From Mucilaginibacter sp. L196 (GTDB lineage Bacteria; Bacteroidota; Bacteroidia; Sphingobacteriales; Sphingobacteriaceae), in the NCBI RefSeq assembly GCF_009765905.1, contig NZ_LMUO01000019.1, positions 110,303 to 174,302 of the forward strand: a stretch of 64,000 nt of DNA, read 5' to 3'. The notes beneath the pieces were generated by a model. That model did not search any database. It was not told the DNA's origin and saw nothing but the letters and a program-made list of their open reading frames with translations. The position numbers and the translations under genes are program-made. Numbering within the stretch: position 1 is the first letter of the stretch; each line of letters starts with the position of its first letter. Positions 7,480-14,617 of the stretch are shown here, in pieces.

Positions 7480-7488
7480 AAAGGAGGT
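7480..7488 (+). promoter_or_regulatory. Full-length Shine-Dalgarno of rpsU (AAAGGAGGT)
   Basis: AAAGGAGGT matches the 3' end of 16S rRNA over nine bases and lies 12 nt before ATG 7501. Most genes in this window have no such site. In Flavobacterium johnsoniae, bS21 together with bS6 and bS18 hides the anti-Shine-Dalgarno, and a strong site on rpsU mRNA lets bS21-free ribosomes translate it. The same autoregulation is inferred here. Confidence 0.75.
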
Positions 7489-7500
7489 ATTTCAGGAACT

Positions 7501-7692
7501 ATGATCATTATTAACGTAAAAGACGGCGAATCATTGGATAAAGCATTAAAACGCTTTAAAAAGAAATTTGAGAAAACCGGTGTATTAAGAGAACTTCGTA
7601 GCCGTCAGGCATTCGAAAAGAAATCGATTACCCGTAGGCATGAAATCAAACATGCTATCTACAAGCAAAATATGAACGCGGAAACTGTGTAA
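7501..7692 (+). CDS. rpsU: Ribosomal protein bS21
   Basis: This 63-aa basic protein of the 30S platform has the typical bS21 start (INVKDGESLDKALKRFKKKFEKTGVLRELR) in two helices, shown here only as key features: the acidic DGES turn and the basic LRELRSRQAFEKKS segment. In Bacteroidota, bS21 together with bS6 and bS18 sequesters the anti-Shine-Dalgarno sequence. The preceding AAAGGAGGT site suggests translational autoregulation. It is followed by the xerC/D-type recombinase and hpf, a common Bacteroidota order. Confidence 0.95.
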   Translation: MIIINVKDGESLDKALKRFKKKFEKTGVLRELRSRQAFEKKSITRRHEIKHAIYKQNMNAETV

Positions 7693-7769
7693 ATTTATTT
7701 TACAGTTTTTGCTAATTATATATTAAAACTATTTGTACATTCATATTCTTGGATGTATAAATAGTTTTT

Positions 7770-8660
7770 ATGTTTTTAGCCCGTTTTATACAATATATTC
7801 AGTTCGAAAAACGGTACTCCCCGCATACAGTATCTGCCTATCAGTCAGATCTGGATCAATTCATACGCTTCCTTAATACCACTGAGGAAACCATTACACA
7901 CCCTTCAGAGATCACCCATCACCTCATCCGCAACTGGATGGTAGCCATGATGAGTGAAGATATTACCGCGCGTTCCATCACCCGCAAAATAGCTACGCTG
8001 CGCAAGTACTTTAAATTTTTATTGCAGGAGGGTATCATCACCCATAATCCGGCCTCAAAAATAAATACACCAAAAAGCCCCAAAAACCTGCCTGTAGTTG
8101 TCGAGGATGCAAAGCTTACACAAATGCTGGATGATAACGAGGTGTTCGGCCACGATTTTAAAGGCGTACGCGATAAACTGGTGATTGAAACCCTGTTTGG
8201 CACCGGCATGCGCCTGGCCGAATTATTAGGCGTAAAAGAAACCGATATAAATATTTACGAAGGCACGGTAAAAGTTTTAGGTAAACGCAACAAACAGAGG
8301 ATTATACCTATAAATAACGAGCTAAAACTGCTAATAAGCGAGTATCTGGAGTTAAAGAAAAATCAAAATTTTAATAACAATTCCCTAACATTGCTCGTTA
8401 CAGATAAAGGAGCCGATGCATATCCAAAGCTCATTTATTTAATAGTGCAAAAGTATTTATCTTACATATCAACCCAAAACAAAAAAAGCCCCCACGTGCT
8501 GAGGCACACATTTGCAACAAGTTTACTTAACCGCGGCGCCGACCTTAACGCCATCAAAGAACTTTTGGGCCATGCTAACCTTAGCGCAACCCAAATTTAC
8601 ACGCACAACTCCGTTGAGCGATTGAAGTCTATTTATAAACAAGCCCATCCAAAGGCATAA
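7770..8660 (+). CDS. Tyrosine recombinase, XerC/XerD family
   Basis: The 296-aa site-specific recombinase resolves chromosome dimers at dif by strand exchange. It has an N-terminal SAM-like DNA-binding domain (about 1-90, YSPHTVSAYQSDL) and a catalytic domain with Arg148 (GTGMRLAEL), HVLRH (His242, Arg245), His268 (LLGHANLS) and nucleophile Tyr277 (QIYTH). All expected catalytic residues are present. Its place between rpsU and hpf, and its housekeeping length, argue for Xer rather than a phage integrase. XerC versus XerD cannot be decided from this sequence alone. Confidence 0.9.
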   Translation: MFLARFIQYIQFEKRYSPHTVSAYQSDLDQFIRFLNTTEETITHPSEITHHLIRNWMVAMMSEDITARSITRKIATLRKYFKFLLQEGIITHNPASKINTPKSPKNLPVVVEDAKLTQMLDDNEVFGHDFKGVRDKLVIETLFGTGMRLAELLGVKETDINIYEGTVKVLGKRNKQRIIPINNELKLLISEYLELKKNQNFNNNSLTLLVTDKGADAYPKLIYLIVQKYLSYISTQNKKSPHVLRHTFATSLLNRGADLNAIKELLGHANLSATQIYTHNSVERLKSIYKQAHPKA

Positions 8661-8661
8661 C

Positions 8662-8670
8662 AAGGAGGAA
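8662..8670 (+). promoter_or_regulatory. Strong Shine-Dalgarno of hpf (AAGGAGGAA)
   Basis: AAGGAGG lies 4-5 nt before ATG 8673, right after the recombinase stop. It is the second strong site in the same operon, unusual for a genome whose genes mostly lack one. Confidence 0.55.
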
Positions 8671-8672
8671 TT

Positions 8673-9020
8673 ATGAAAATTACAGTGCAATCTATTCGTT
8701 TTAACGCAGACAAGAAATTGTTAGATTTTATTCAGAAAAAAACTGATAAGTTGGATACCTTTCACGACCACATAATTAGTGGCGAGGTTTATTTGAAACT
8801 GGAAAACGTAGAAGATGAGGCAAATAAGATAACGGAGATTAAACTGTTGCTTCCGGGCATCGCATTATTCGCGAAAGAACAATGTAAGAGCTTTGAAGAG
8901 GCTACCGACCTGGCGGTTGAGAGCCTGCGCAAACAAATTGAAAAATATAAACAGAAGAAAACTATTGCTGCCGAAGCTGTTAAAAATGCGGTTTTAGCTG
9001 ATAATGAGGACGATTTCTAA
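8673..9020 (+). CDS. hpf: Ribosome hibernation-promoting factor (HPF/YfiA family)
   Basis: This 115-aa protein of the HPF/RaiA family binds the decoding and mRNA channel of the 30S subunit in stationary phase. It begins MKITVQSIRF, has the beta-alpha-beta-beta-beta-alpha arrangement with the conserved D/E-rich and KITEIKLLLPG segments, and lacks the extra C-terminal dimerisation domain of long HPF. It starts 12 nt after the recombinase stop, so it is co-transcribed with rpsU and xer. The operon thus joins a ribosomal protein and a ribosome-silencing factor. Confidence 0.9.
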   Translation: MKITVQSIRFNADKKLLDFIQKKTDKLDTFHDHIISGEVYLKLENVEDEANKITEIKLLLPGIALFAKEQCKSFEEATDLAVESLRKQIEKYKQKKTIAAEAVKNAVLADNEDDF

Positions 9021-9047
9021 TCGAAATCATAGGATACAATTCCAGGA

Positions 9048-9081
9048 AAATCGATGGCTTTAAACCCATCGATTTTTTTTT
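9048..9081 (+). terminator. Rho-independent terminator after hpf
   Basis: Stem AAATCGATGG (9048-9057) pairs with CCATCGATTT (9066-9075), followed by a run of T to 9081. It ends the rpsU-xer-hpf operon. Confidence 0.85.
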
Positions 9082-9113
9082 GATAAAAAATTTTGATGGG
9101 CATAATTTATTTG

Positions 9114-9121
9114 TAAATTTG
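9114..9121 (+). promoter_or_regulatory. Promoter of the tRNA-tuf operon (TAAATTTG -7 box)
   Basis: Exact TAnnTTTG with a TTG at 9093-9095 about 18 nt upstream, matching the -33/-7 architecture. It precedes the tRNA cluster. The following 140 nt (9122-9262) hold no gene. Confidence 0.65.
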
Positions 9122-9262
9122 CAATCCCTTTTAGAGAGGTACGTAACGCGGATTTTCAACAAAAGGGTTGGTTCTTTAAAATAAAAAAGATATTAATAAT
9201 TTAACCGGTAAAAATCCGATGGCCAGCAATGGAGCAGAGGAGAAATAAAGGTGAATTTTTAA

Positions 9263-9335
9263 GCCTCCTTAGCTCAGCTGGTAGAGCGACTGACTTGTAA
9301 TCAGTAGGTCATTGGTTCGATCCCGATAGGAGGCT
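9263..9335 (+). tRNA. tRNA-Thr (TGT)
   Basis: The 73-nt cloverleaf has acceptor GCCTCCT/AGGAGGC, anticodon TGT at 9296-9298 and T-arm GGTTCGATCCC-like. No CCA is encoded. It is the first of a Thr-Tyr-Gly-Thr cluster upstream of tuf. Confidence 0.97.
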
Positions 9336-9398
9336 CTGTTTTTTCGGATTGCGGTGTTTAGCTTCAACTTTGAGCATTGTCGGTCCGGAATAACAACT

Positions 9399-9479
9399 GG
9401 GGGAATACCAGAGCGGTCAAATGGGACGGACTGTAAATCCGTTGCTTCGGCTACGAAGGTTCGAATCCTTCTTCCCCCA
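9399..9479 (+). tRNA. tRNA-Tyr (GTA)
   Basis: The 81-nt class II tRNA has acceptor GGGGGAA/TTCCCCC, anticodon GTA at 9433-9435 and a long variable arm (TTGCTTCGGCTACG region). No CCA is encoded. Confidence 0.97.
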
Positions 9480-9555
9480 CAATTTGTAGTTGGCAGTTAC
9501 CGGTTAGCAGTAAGCATTAGCATACAGCAAACTGATAACTGCAAACTGCATTAAT

Positions 9556-9628
9556 GCGGAAGTAGCTCAGTTGGTAGAGCGATAGCCTTCCAAGCTATAG
9601 GTCGCGAGTTCGAACCTCGTCTTCCGCT
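9556..9628 (+). tRNA. tRNA-Gly (TCC)
   Basis: The 73-nt cloverleaf has acceptor GCGGAAG/CTTCCGC, anticodon TCC at 9589-9591 and GTTCGAACC in the T arm. The preceding spacer (9481-9555) is made of degenerate GGCAGTT/AACTGC repeats. Confidence 0.97.
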
Positions 9629-9750
9629 CAAAAAAGGGAATGTCGGATTTCGAAATTTCGATTTCGGACTTAAATGATGAAAAGAGGCAGGGTTGATTAA
9701 GGACAGCAGATCCGAAATTAAAAATCCCAAATCCAGAAGTCAAAAAATTA
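9629..9750. repeat. tRNA spacer with TCGGATTTCGAAATTTCGATTTCGGA-type inverted repeat
   Basis: Within the 122-nt spacer the sequence around 9643-9671 reads as TCGGATTTCGAAATTTCGA and is largely self-complementary. TCCGAAATTAAAAATCCCAAATCC at 9711-9734 repeats parts of it in inverted form. No gene is seen. Confidence 0.45.
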
Positions 9751-9822
<72 letters not shown>

Positions 9823-9890
9823 CGCTTTATTTAAAGTATATAATAGAGAGTTTTTAAAGTATAATTAACCTACAAAATTAAATATAAATC

Positions 9891-11078
9891 ATGGCAAAAG
9901 AAAAGTTTGACCGCAGTAAACCGCACTTAAACATCGGTACAATCGGTCACGTTGACCACGGTAAAACAACCCTTACCGCAGCTATTACTAAAGTATTATC
10001 TGATAAAGGGTTTTCAGAAGCTCGTTCATTCGATTCAATCGATTCAGCTCCTGAAGAAAAAGAGCGTGGTATCACTATCAACACTGCTCACGTTGAGTAC
10101 TCAACAGCTAACCGTCACTATGCTCACGTTGACTGTCCAGGTCACGCGGATTATGTGAAAAACATGGTTACTGGTGCTGCTCAAATGGACGGTGCTATCA
10201 TCGTTGTTGCTGCTACAGACGGCCCGATGCCTCAAACTCGTGAACACATCCTTTTAGCTCGCCAGGTTGGTGTGCCTTCATTGGTTGTATTCATGAACAA
10301 AGTGGATATGGTTGATGATCCTGAATTGTTAGAATTAGTTGAAATGGAAATCCGTGAGTTATTATCATTCTATGATTTCCCAGGTGATGATATTCCAGTT
10401 ATTCAAGGTTCAGCTTTAGGTGGCCTTAACGGCGATCCTCAATGGGTTGAAAAAATTATGGAATTGATGAATGCAGTTGATGCTTACATCCCAATTCCTC
10501 CACGTTTAACTGAACTTCCTTTCTTAATGCCTGTTGAGGACGTATTCTCGATCACTGGTCGTGGTACTGTTGCAACTGGTCGTATCGAACGTGGTGTTAT
10601 CAATACTGGTGACCCTGTAGATATCTTAGGTATGGGTGCTGAGAACTTAAAATCAACCTGTACTGGTGTTGAGATGTTCCGCAAGATCCTTGACCGTGGC
10701 GAAGCTGGTGATAACGTAGGTTTATTGTTACGTGGTATTGAAAAAACTGATATCCGTCGTGGTATGGTTATTTGCAAACCAGGTTCAGTAACTCCACACA
10801 CTGATTTCAAAGCAGAAGTTTACGTATTATCAAAAGCAGAAGGTGGCCGTCACACTCCATTCTTCAACAAATACCGCCCGCAATTCTATTTCCGTACAAC
10901 AGACGTAACAGGTGAAATCACCCTTGCTGAAGGTGTTGAAATGGTTATGCCAGGTGATAACGTTACAATCAATGTAAAATTGATCAACGCTATCGCGATG
11001 GAAAAAGGCTTACGTTTCGCTATCCGTGAAGGTGGCAGAACAGTAGGTGCTGGTCAGGTAACTGAGATAGTAAAATAA
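9891..11078 (+). CDS. tuf: Elongation factor Tu
   Basis: The 395-aa GTPase delivers aminoacyl-tRNA to the ribosomal A site. G1 is GHVDHGKT (about 19-26), G3 is DCPGHADY (about 81-88) and G4 is NKVDMVD (about 136-142). Domains 2 and 3 follow with the usual GRGTVATGRIERG segment. Codon use is strongly biased towards GGT/CGT-type codons, as expected for a highly expressed gene. It is co-transcribed with the upstream tRNAs. Confidence 0.98.
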   Translation: MAKEKFDRSKPHLNIGTIGHVDHGKTTLTAAITKVLSDKGFSEARSFDSIDSAPEEKERGITINTAHVEYSTANRHYAHVDCPGHADYVKNMVTGAAQMDGAIIVVAATDGPMPQTREHILLARQVGVPSLVVFMNKVDMVDDPELLELVEMEIRELLSFYDFPGDDIPVIQGSALGGLNGDPQWVEKIMELMNAVDAYIPIPPRLTELPFLMPVEDVFSITGRGTVATGRIERGVINTGDPVDILGMGAENLKSTCTGVEMFRKILDRGEAGDNVGLLLRGIEKTDIRRGMVICKPGSVTPHTDFKAEVYVLSKAEGGRHTPFFNKYRPQFYFRTTDVTGEITLAEGVEMVMPGDNVTINVKLINAIAMEKGLRFAIREGGRTVGAGQVTEIVK

Positions 11079-11126
11079 AACCTTACGACCTGCCAAAAGC
11101 GGGGAATAAGTTAGGTTAATATACAG

Positions 11127-11159
11127 CAAAGTACTTAGCTAAATCAGCTAAGTACTTTG
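11127..11159 (+). terminator. Hairpin after tuf
   Basis: A perfect 14-bp stem, CAAAGTACTTAGCT (11127-11140) with AGCTAAGTACTTTG (11146-11159), has a 5-nt loop. There is no long T run after it, so it may be a terminator, attenuator or processing site before tRNA-Trp. Confidence 0.7.
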
Positions 11160-11203
11160 TTACTATAAAAAAGTGATGAAGACATCGCTTTTAAAAAAGG
11201 ATA

Positions 11204-11276
11204 CACGGGAATAGTTCAACGGTAGAATAGAGGTCTCCAAAACCTTTGATCAGGGTTCGAATCCTTGTTCCCGTGC
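11204..11276 (+). tRNA. tRNA-Trp (CCA)
   Basis: The 73-nt cloverleaf has acceptor CACGGGA/TCCCGTG, anticodon CCA at 11237-11239 and a GGGTTCGAATCC T arm. It sits between tuf and secE, 15 nt before the secE start. Confidence 0.95.
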
Positions 11277-11290
11277 ATAATTAATAAGAT

Positions 11291-11485
11291 ATGGCTAACG
11301 TAGGTGAGTATATAAAAGAATCATATATCGAGATGACCGAAAAGGTTACCTGGCCAACCTGGCGCGAGCTGCAAAGCAGCGCTGTTTTGGTGTTGGTGGC
11401 AACGGTTATTATCGCTTTGGTAGTTTTTGGTATGGACCAATTAATTGGTTGGTTGCTGAGAAGTTTTTATAGTTCACTAGGTTAA
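11291..11485 (+). CDS. secE: Preprotein translocase subunit SecE
   Basis: This 64-aa short-form SecE has one transmembrane helix (about residues 30-56). The conserved amphipathic segment EKVTWPTWREL precedes the helix. It clamps SecY in the translocase. It lies 11 nt before nusG, the conserved partner. Confidence 0.95.
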   Translation: MANVGEYIKESYIEMTEKVTWPTWRELQSSAVLVLVATVIIALVVFGMDQLIGWLLRSFYSSLG

Positions 11486-11496
11486 TATATAGATAC

Positions 11497-12039
11497 ATGA
11501 GCGATCAATTAAAATGGTACGTGGTACGTGCCATAAGTGGTAAAGAAAAAAAGGTAAAGACATATATTGAGGCTGAAATAAACCGTTTAGGTATAACACA
11601 CCTAATCCCTCAGATATTAATCCCTACCGAAAAATATTACCAGATGCGCGACGGAAAGAAAATCGCTAAAGAGCGTAATTACTTCCCGGGTTATGTGTTG
11701 ATGGAAGCCCAACTTGATGGCGAAATTGAACACGTAATAAAAAACATAAACAGCGTTATTGGTTTCCTGGGTGATAAAGCCGGAAACGCCATACCGCTTC
11801 GCCAGGCAGAAGTTAACCGTATTTTAGGTAAGGTTGATGAGATGACAGCACAGGGTGAAACCATGAATGTGCCTTATTATGTTGGCGAGAATGTGAAAGT
11901 AATGGACGGACCTTTCAACGGCTTTAGCGGTGTGATTGAGGAAGTTAACGAAGAGAAAAAGAAACTGAAGGTAATGGTAAAAATATTCGGGCGCCGTACG
12001 CCGCTTGAATTAAATTACATGCAGGTAGAGAAAGAGTAG
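11497..12039 (+). CDS. nusG: Transcription termination/antitermination factor NusG
   Basis: The 180-aa protein has the N-terminal NGN domain (KWYVVRAISGKEKKVK) and a C-terminal KOW domain (about 125-180: VKVMDGPFNGFSGVIEEV). It binds RNA polymerase and links it to Rho or to ribosomal S10. Length is normal, without the long insert seen in some phyla. Confidence 0.96.
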   Translation: MSDQLKWYVVRAISGKEKKVKTYIEAEINRLGITHLIPQILIPTEKYYQMRDGKKIAKERNYFPGYVLMEAQLDGEIEHVIKNINSVIGFLGDKAGNAIPLRQAEVNRILGKVDEMTAQGETMNVPYYVGENVKVMDGPFNGFSGVIEEVNEEKKKLKVMVKIFGRRTPLELNYMQVEKE

Positions 12040-12305
12040 TGCTTAGTAGCTAGTATCAAGTAGCAAGATTATTTGATCAGCACTAATATTGATAAAGAAT
12101 AAGATTGGAGAAGGTAGCAGTAAAAAGTCTAGATACTTGATACTAACTACTTGATACTAACTACTTGATACTAAACAAAGATAATGGTAAAAAGCACGAG
12201 GTAAAAAGTCTAGATACTTGATACTAACTACTTGATACCAGAACAAAAGAATGTTACATAGCTTCCACTTACTAACATTGAGTAACAATTAAAGTAAACA
12301 AAAAA
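12040..12305. repeat. Direct repeats of TACTTGATACTAACTAC in the nusG-rplK gap
   Basis: TAAAAAGTCTAGATACTTGA followed by TACTAACTACTTGATAC is present at 12121-12171 (with one extra unit) and again at 12202-12239. An inverted relative, TAGTATCAAGTAGC, lies at 12051-12064. The gap of 266 nt holds no gene. It interrupts an otherwise tight operon, and I see no clear -7 box for rplK in it. Confidence 0.75.
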
Positions 12306-12746
12306 ATGGCAAAAGAAGTCGGTGCGATGGTGAAACTACAAGTGAAGGGCGGCGCTGCAAACCCATCTCCACCAATTGGCCCTGCATTGGGTGCAAAAGG
12401 TGTGAATATTATGGAGTTTTGCAAGCAGTTCAACGCACGTACCCAGGATAAACCTGGTAAAGTGTTGCCTGTAGTTATTACTGTATATGTTGACAAGTCA
12501 TTCGAATTTATCATCAAAACCCCTCCTGTAGCAATCCAGTTAATGGAAGTAACAGGTTTAAAAAGTGGTTCTGCTGAGCCCAACCGTAAAAAAGTTGCCA
12601 GTGTAAACTGGGATCAGGTTGAGACTATAGCAAAAGATAAAATGACTGACCTGAATGCATTCACAGTTGAATCAGCCATGAAAATGGTGGCAGGTACTGC
12701 CCGCAGTATGGGAATAACCGTATCAGGTACGGCTCCCTGGAATTAA
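12306..12746 (+). CDS. rplK: Ribosomal protein uL11
   Basis: The 146-aa protein of the L7/L12 stalk base binds 23S rRNA helices 43/44. The N-terminal domain contains GGAANPSPPIGPALGAKGVN and the C-terminal RNA-binding domain ends TARSMGITVSGTAPWN. It is the first gene of rplKAJL. Confidence 0.97.
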   Translation: MAKEVGAMVKLQVKGGAANPSPPIGPALGAKGVNIMEFCKQFNARTQDKPGKVLPVVITVYVDKSFEFIIKTPPVAIQLMEVTGLKSGSAEPNRKKVASVNWDQVETIAKDKMTDLNAFTVESAMKMVAGTARSMGITVSGTAPWN

Positions 12747-12774
12747 TTAAATTTATACAAATCAGTTTAAGACA

Positions 12775-13473
12775 GTGGCAAGATTAACAAAAAATCAAAA
12801 AGCGGCACTCTCCAAAATTGAGGCTAATAAATCATACACATTACAGGATGCAACAGCATTGGTAAAGGATATTTCCAATACCAAGTTTGATTCATCTGTT
12901 GATATAGATGTACGTTTAGGTGTTGACCCTCGTAAAGCCAATCAAATGGTACGCGGTATAGCAACATTGCCTCATGGAACCGGAAAAACTGTACGTGTGC
13001 TTGTGCTTTGTACTCCTGATAAGGAACAAGAAGCTAAAGACGCAGGTGCGGATTTCGTAGGTTTGGATGATTACATTGCCAAGATTGAAGGCGGATGGAC
13101 TGACGTTGATATTATCATCACTATGCCAAGTGTTATGGCTAAAGTAGGTCGTTTGGGTCGTATATTAGGCCCGCGTAACCTTATGCCTAACCCTAAATCA
13201 GGAACAGTAACACCAGAAGTTGGTAAAGCTGTAACTGATGTAAAAGGTGGTAAAATCGATTTCAAGGTTGATAAAACCGGCATCATCCATGCCTCAATAG
13301 GAAAAGTATCTTTCCCTGCTGATAAGATTTATGAGAATGCATTAGAAGTATTGCAGGTTATCTCTAAATTAAAACCTTCATCAGCAAAAGGAACATATTT
13401 TAAAAGTATACACGTTTCGTCAACAATGTCACCGGGAATTGAAGTTGAAACCAAAACAGTAGCGGGGATTTAA
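12775..13473 (+). CDS. rplA: Ribosomal protein uL1
   Basis: The 232-aa L1-stalk protein has the conserved GILGPRNLMPNPK-type segment (GRLGRILGPRNLMPNPKSG) around residue 125 and the VDIDVRLGVDPRK segment. The start is GTG at 12775, the only candidate matching family N-termini (ARLTKNQK). In other bacteria L1 represses its own operon by binding mRNA. Confidence 0.97.
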   Translation: MARLTKNQKAALSKIEANKSYTLQDATALVKDISNTKFDSSVDIDVRLGVDPRKANQMVRGIATLPHGTGKTVRVLVLCTPDKEQEAKDAGADFVGLDDYIAKIEGGWTDVDIIITMPSVMAKVGRLGRILGPRNLMPNPKSGTVTPEVGKAVTDVKGGKIDFKVDKTGIIHASIGKVSFPADKIYENALEVLQVISKLKPSSAKGTYFKSIHVSSTMSPGIEVETKTVAGI

Positions 13474-13475
13474 TC

Positions 13476-13994
13476 ATGAATAAAGAAGAAAAATACGACT
13501 TAGTTCTTGCCCTTACTGAACAAATGAAAGAGTATGGTAATTTCTATATTACCGATACTTCTAATTTAACGGTTGCAAAAGTAAATGACATCCGTCGCAA
13601 ATGTTTCGAAAGTGACATCACCATGCAGGTAACAAAAAATAGCTTAATTAAAAAAGCTATGGACAATATCGAAGGTGATTTCTCTCCATTATATGATGTA
13701 TTAAAAGGTTCATCATCAATCCTTTTCTCTAAATCAGCAACTGCTCCGGCAAAACTGATCAAACAGTTAAGGAAAAAAGGTGACAAACCAGTTTTAAAAG
13801 CAGCATATATTGATTCATCGATATTCATAGGCGATAACCAACTTGATACCTTGATTAACTTAAAATCAAAAGAACAATTGGTTGGCGAGATTATCGGACT
13901 ATTGCAATCACCAGCGAAGAACGTTATTTCTGCACTACAATCAGGCGGAAATATACTGGCAGGAGTTGTAAAAACATTACAAGAAAGAGGTTAA
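13476..13994 (+). CDS. rplJ: Ribosomal protein uL10
   Basis: The 172-aa stalk base protein binds L7/L12 dimers through its C-terminal helix. It begins only 2 nt after the rplA stop, so the classical L10 leader, which in many bacteria lies in a long rplA-rplJ gap, cannot be present at the usual place. Confidence 0.96.
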   Translation: MNKEEKYDLVLALTEQMKEYGNFYITDTSNLTVAKVNDIRRKCFESDITMQVTKNSLIKKAMDNIEGDFSPLYDVLKGSSSILFSKSATAPAKLIKQLRKKGDKPVLKAAYIDSSIFIGDNQLDTLINLKSKEQLVGEIIGLLQSPAKNVISALQSGGNILAGVVKTLQERG

Positions 13995-14052
13995 CGGAAC
14001 ACCCTAAGTTTCGAATTAAACAAAAAGCATTAAAAAGTAAAAATTAAATAAA

Positions 14053-14436
14053 ATGGCGGATTTAAAAGCGTTTGCTGAACAGTTAGTAAACTTAACAGTA
14101 AAAGAAGTTAACGAATTAGCTCAGATCTTGAAAGATGAGTATGGCATTGAGCCTGCTGCTGCAGCTGTTGCTGTTGCTGCTGCTCCAGCTGGTGGCGATG
14201 ACGCTCCTGCAGCTGCTGCTGAACAAACTGCATTTGATGTTATCCTGAAAGAAGCAGGTGGCTCAAAATTAGCAGTTGTTAAATTAGTAAAAGACCTTAC
14301 CGGCCTTGGTTTGAAAGAAGCTAAAGACTTAGTTGATGGTGCACCTAAAGAAGTTAAAACTGGTGTAACTAAAGAAGAAGCTGAATCTTTGAAAAAACAA
14401 TTAGAAGAAGCCGGAGCGGTAGTTGAGGTTAAATAA
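14053..14436 (+). CDS. rplL: Ribosomal protein bL12 (L7/L12)
   Basis: The 127-aa acidic stalk protein has an N-terminal dimerisation domain (1-32), an Ala/Pro-rich hinge (about 33-60) and a C-terminal factor-binding domain with VKLVKDLTGLGLKEAKDLVD. Codon use is strongly biased. Confidence 0.97.
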   Translation: MADLKAFAEQLVNLTVKEVNELAQILKDEYGIEPAAAAVAVAAAPAGGDDAPAAAAEQTAFDVILKEAGGSKLAVVKLVKDLTGLGLKEAKDLVDGAPKEVKTGVTKEEAESLKKQLEEAGAVVEVK

Positions 14437-14452
14437 TTTAACCCGATACACA

Positions 14453-14497
14453 ATAGCATCAGACTCCGACCATTTTTGGTCGGGGTCTATTGCTGTT
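14453..14497 (+). terminator. Terminator or attenuator between rplL and rpoB
   Basis: AGACTCCGACCA pairs with TGGTCGGGGTCT (14461-14488) and flanking AATAGCA/TGCTGTT extends the stem. The following T stretch is weak. As in other bacteria, partial termination here would lower rpoBC relative to the ribosomal genes. The rest of the gap to rpoB (14498-14617) has AT-rich degenerate repeats (ATCTCAAATCTCATATCTC). Confidence 0.7.
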
Positions 14498-14617
14498 TAT
14501 AATGGTTTAGACATTTTAGATGTTTAGGTTTGATATATTATCTCAAATCTCATATCTCTAAATCTCGCATCTAAAAACATCTACTTAAGTTTATTAATAA
14601 ACTAAAATTATAATCCC

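Noticed and set aside
7770..8660. Tyrosine recombinase as sign of a prophage or integrative element
   Set aside because: It has full Xer-type residues, sits between rpsU and hpf as a housekeeping gene, and no att sites or phage genes are near.
9354..9554. A 66-codon frame over the tRNA-Tyr gene
   Set aside because: It lies on top of a clear tRNA-Tyr gene and degenerate spacer repeats; no protein family is recognisable.
12040..12305. Repeats as a CRISPR array
   Set aside because: Units are 17-18 nt, unevenly spaced and without unique spacers of constant length; no cas genes are present.
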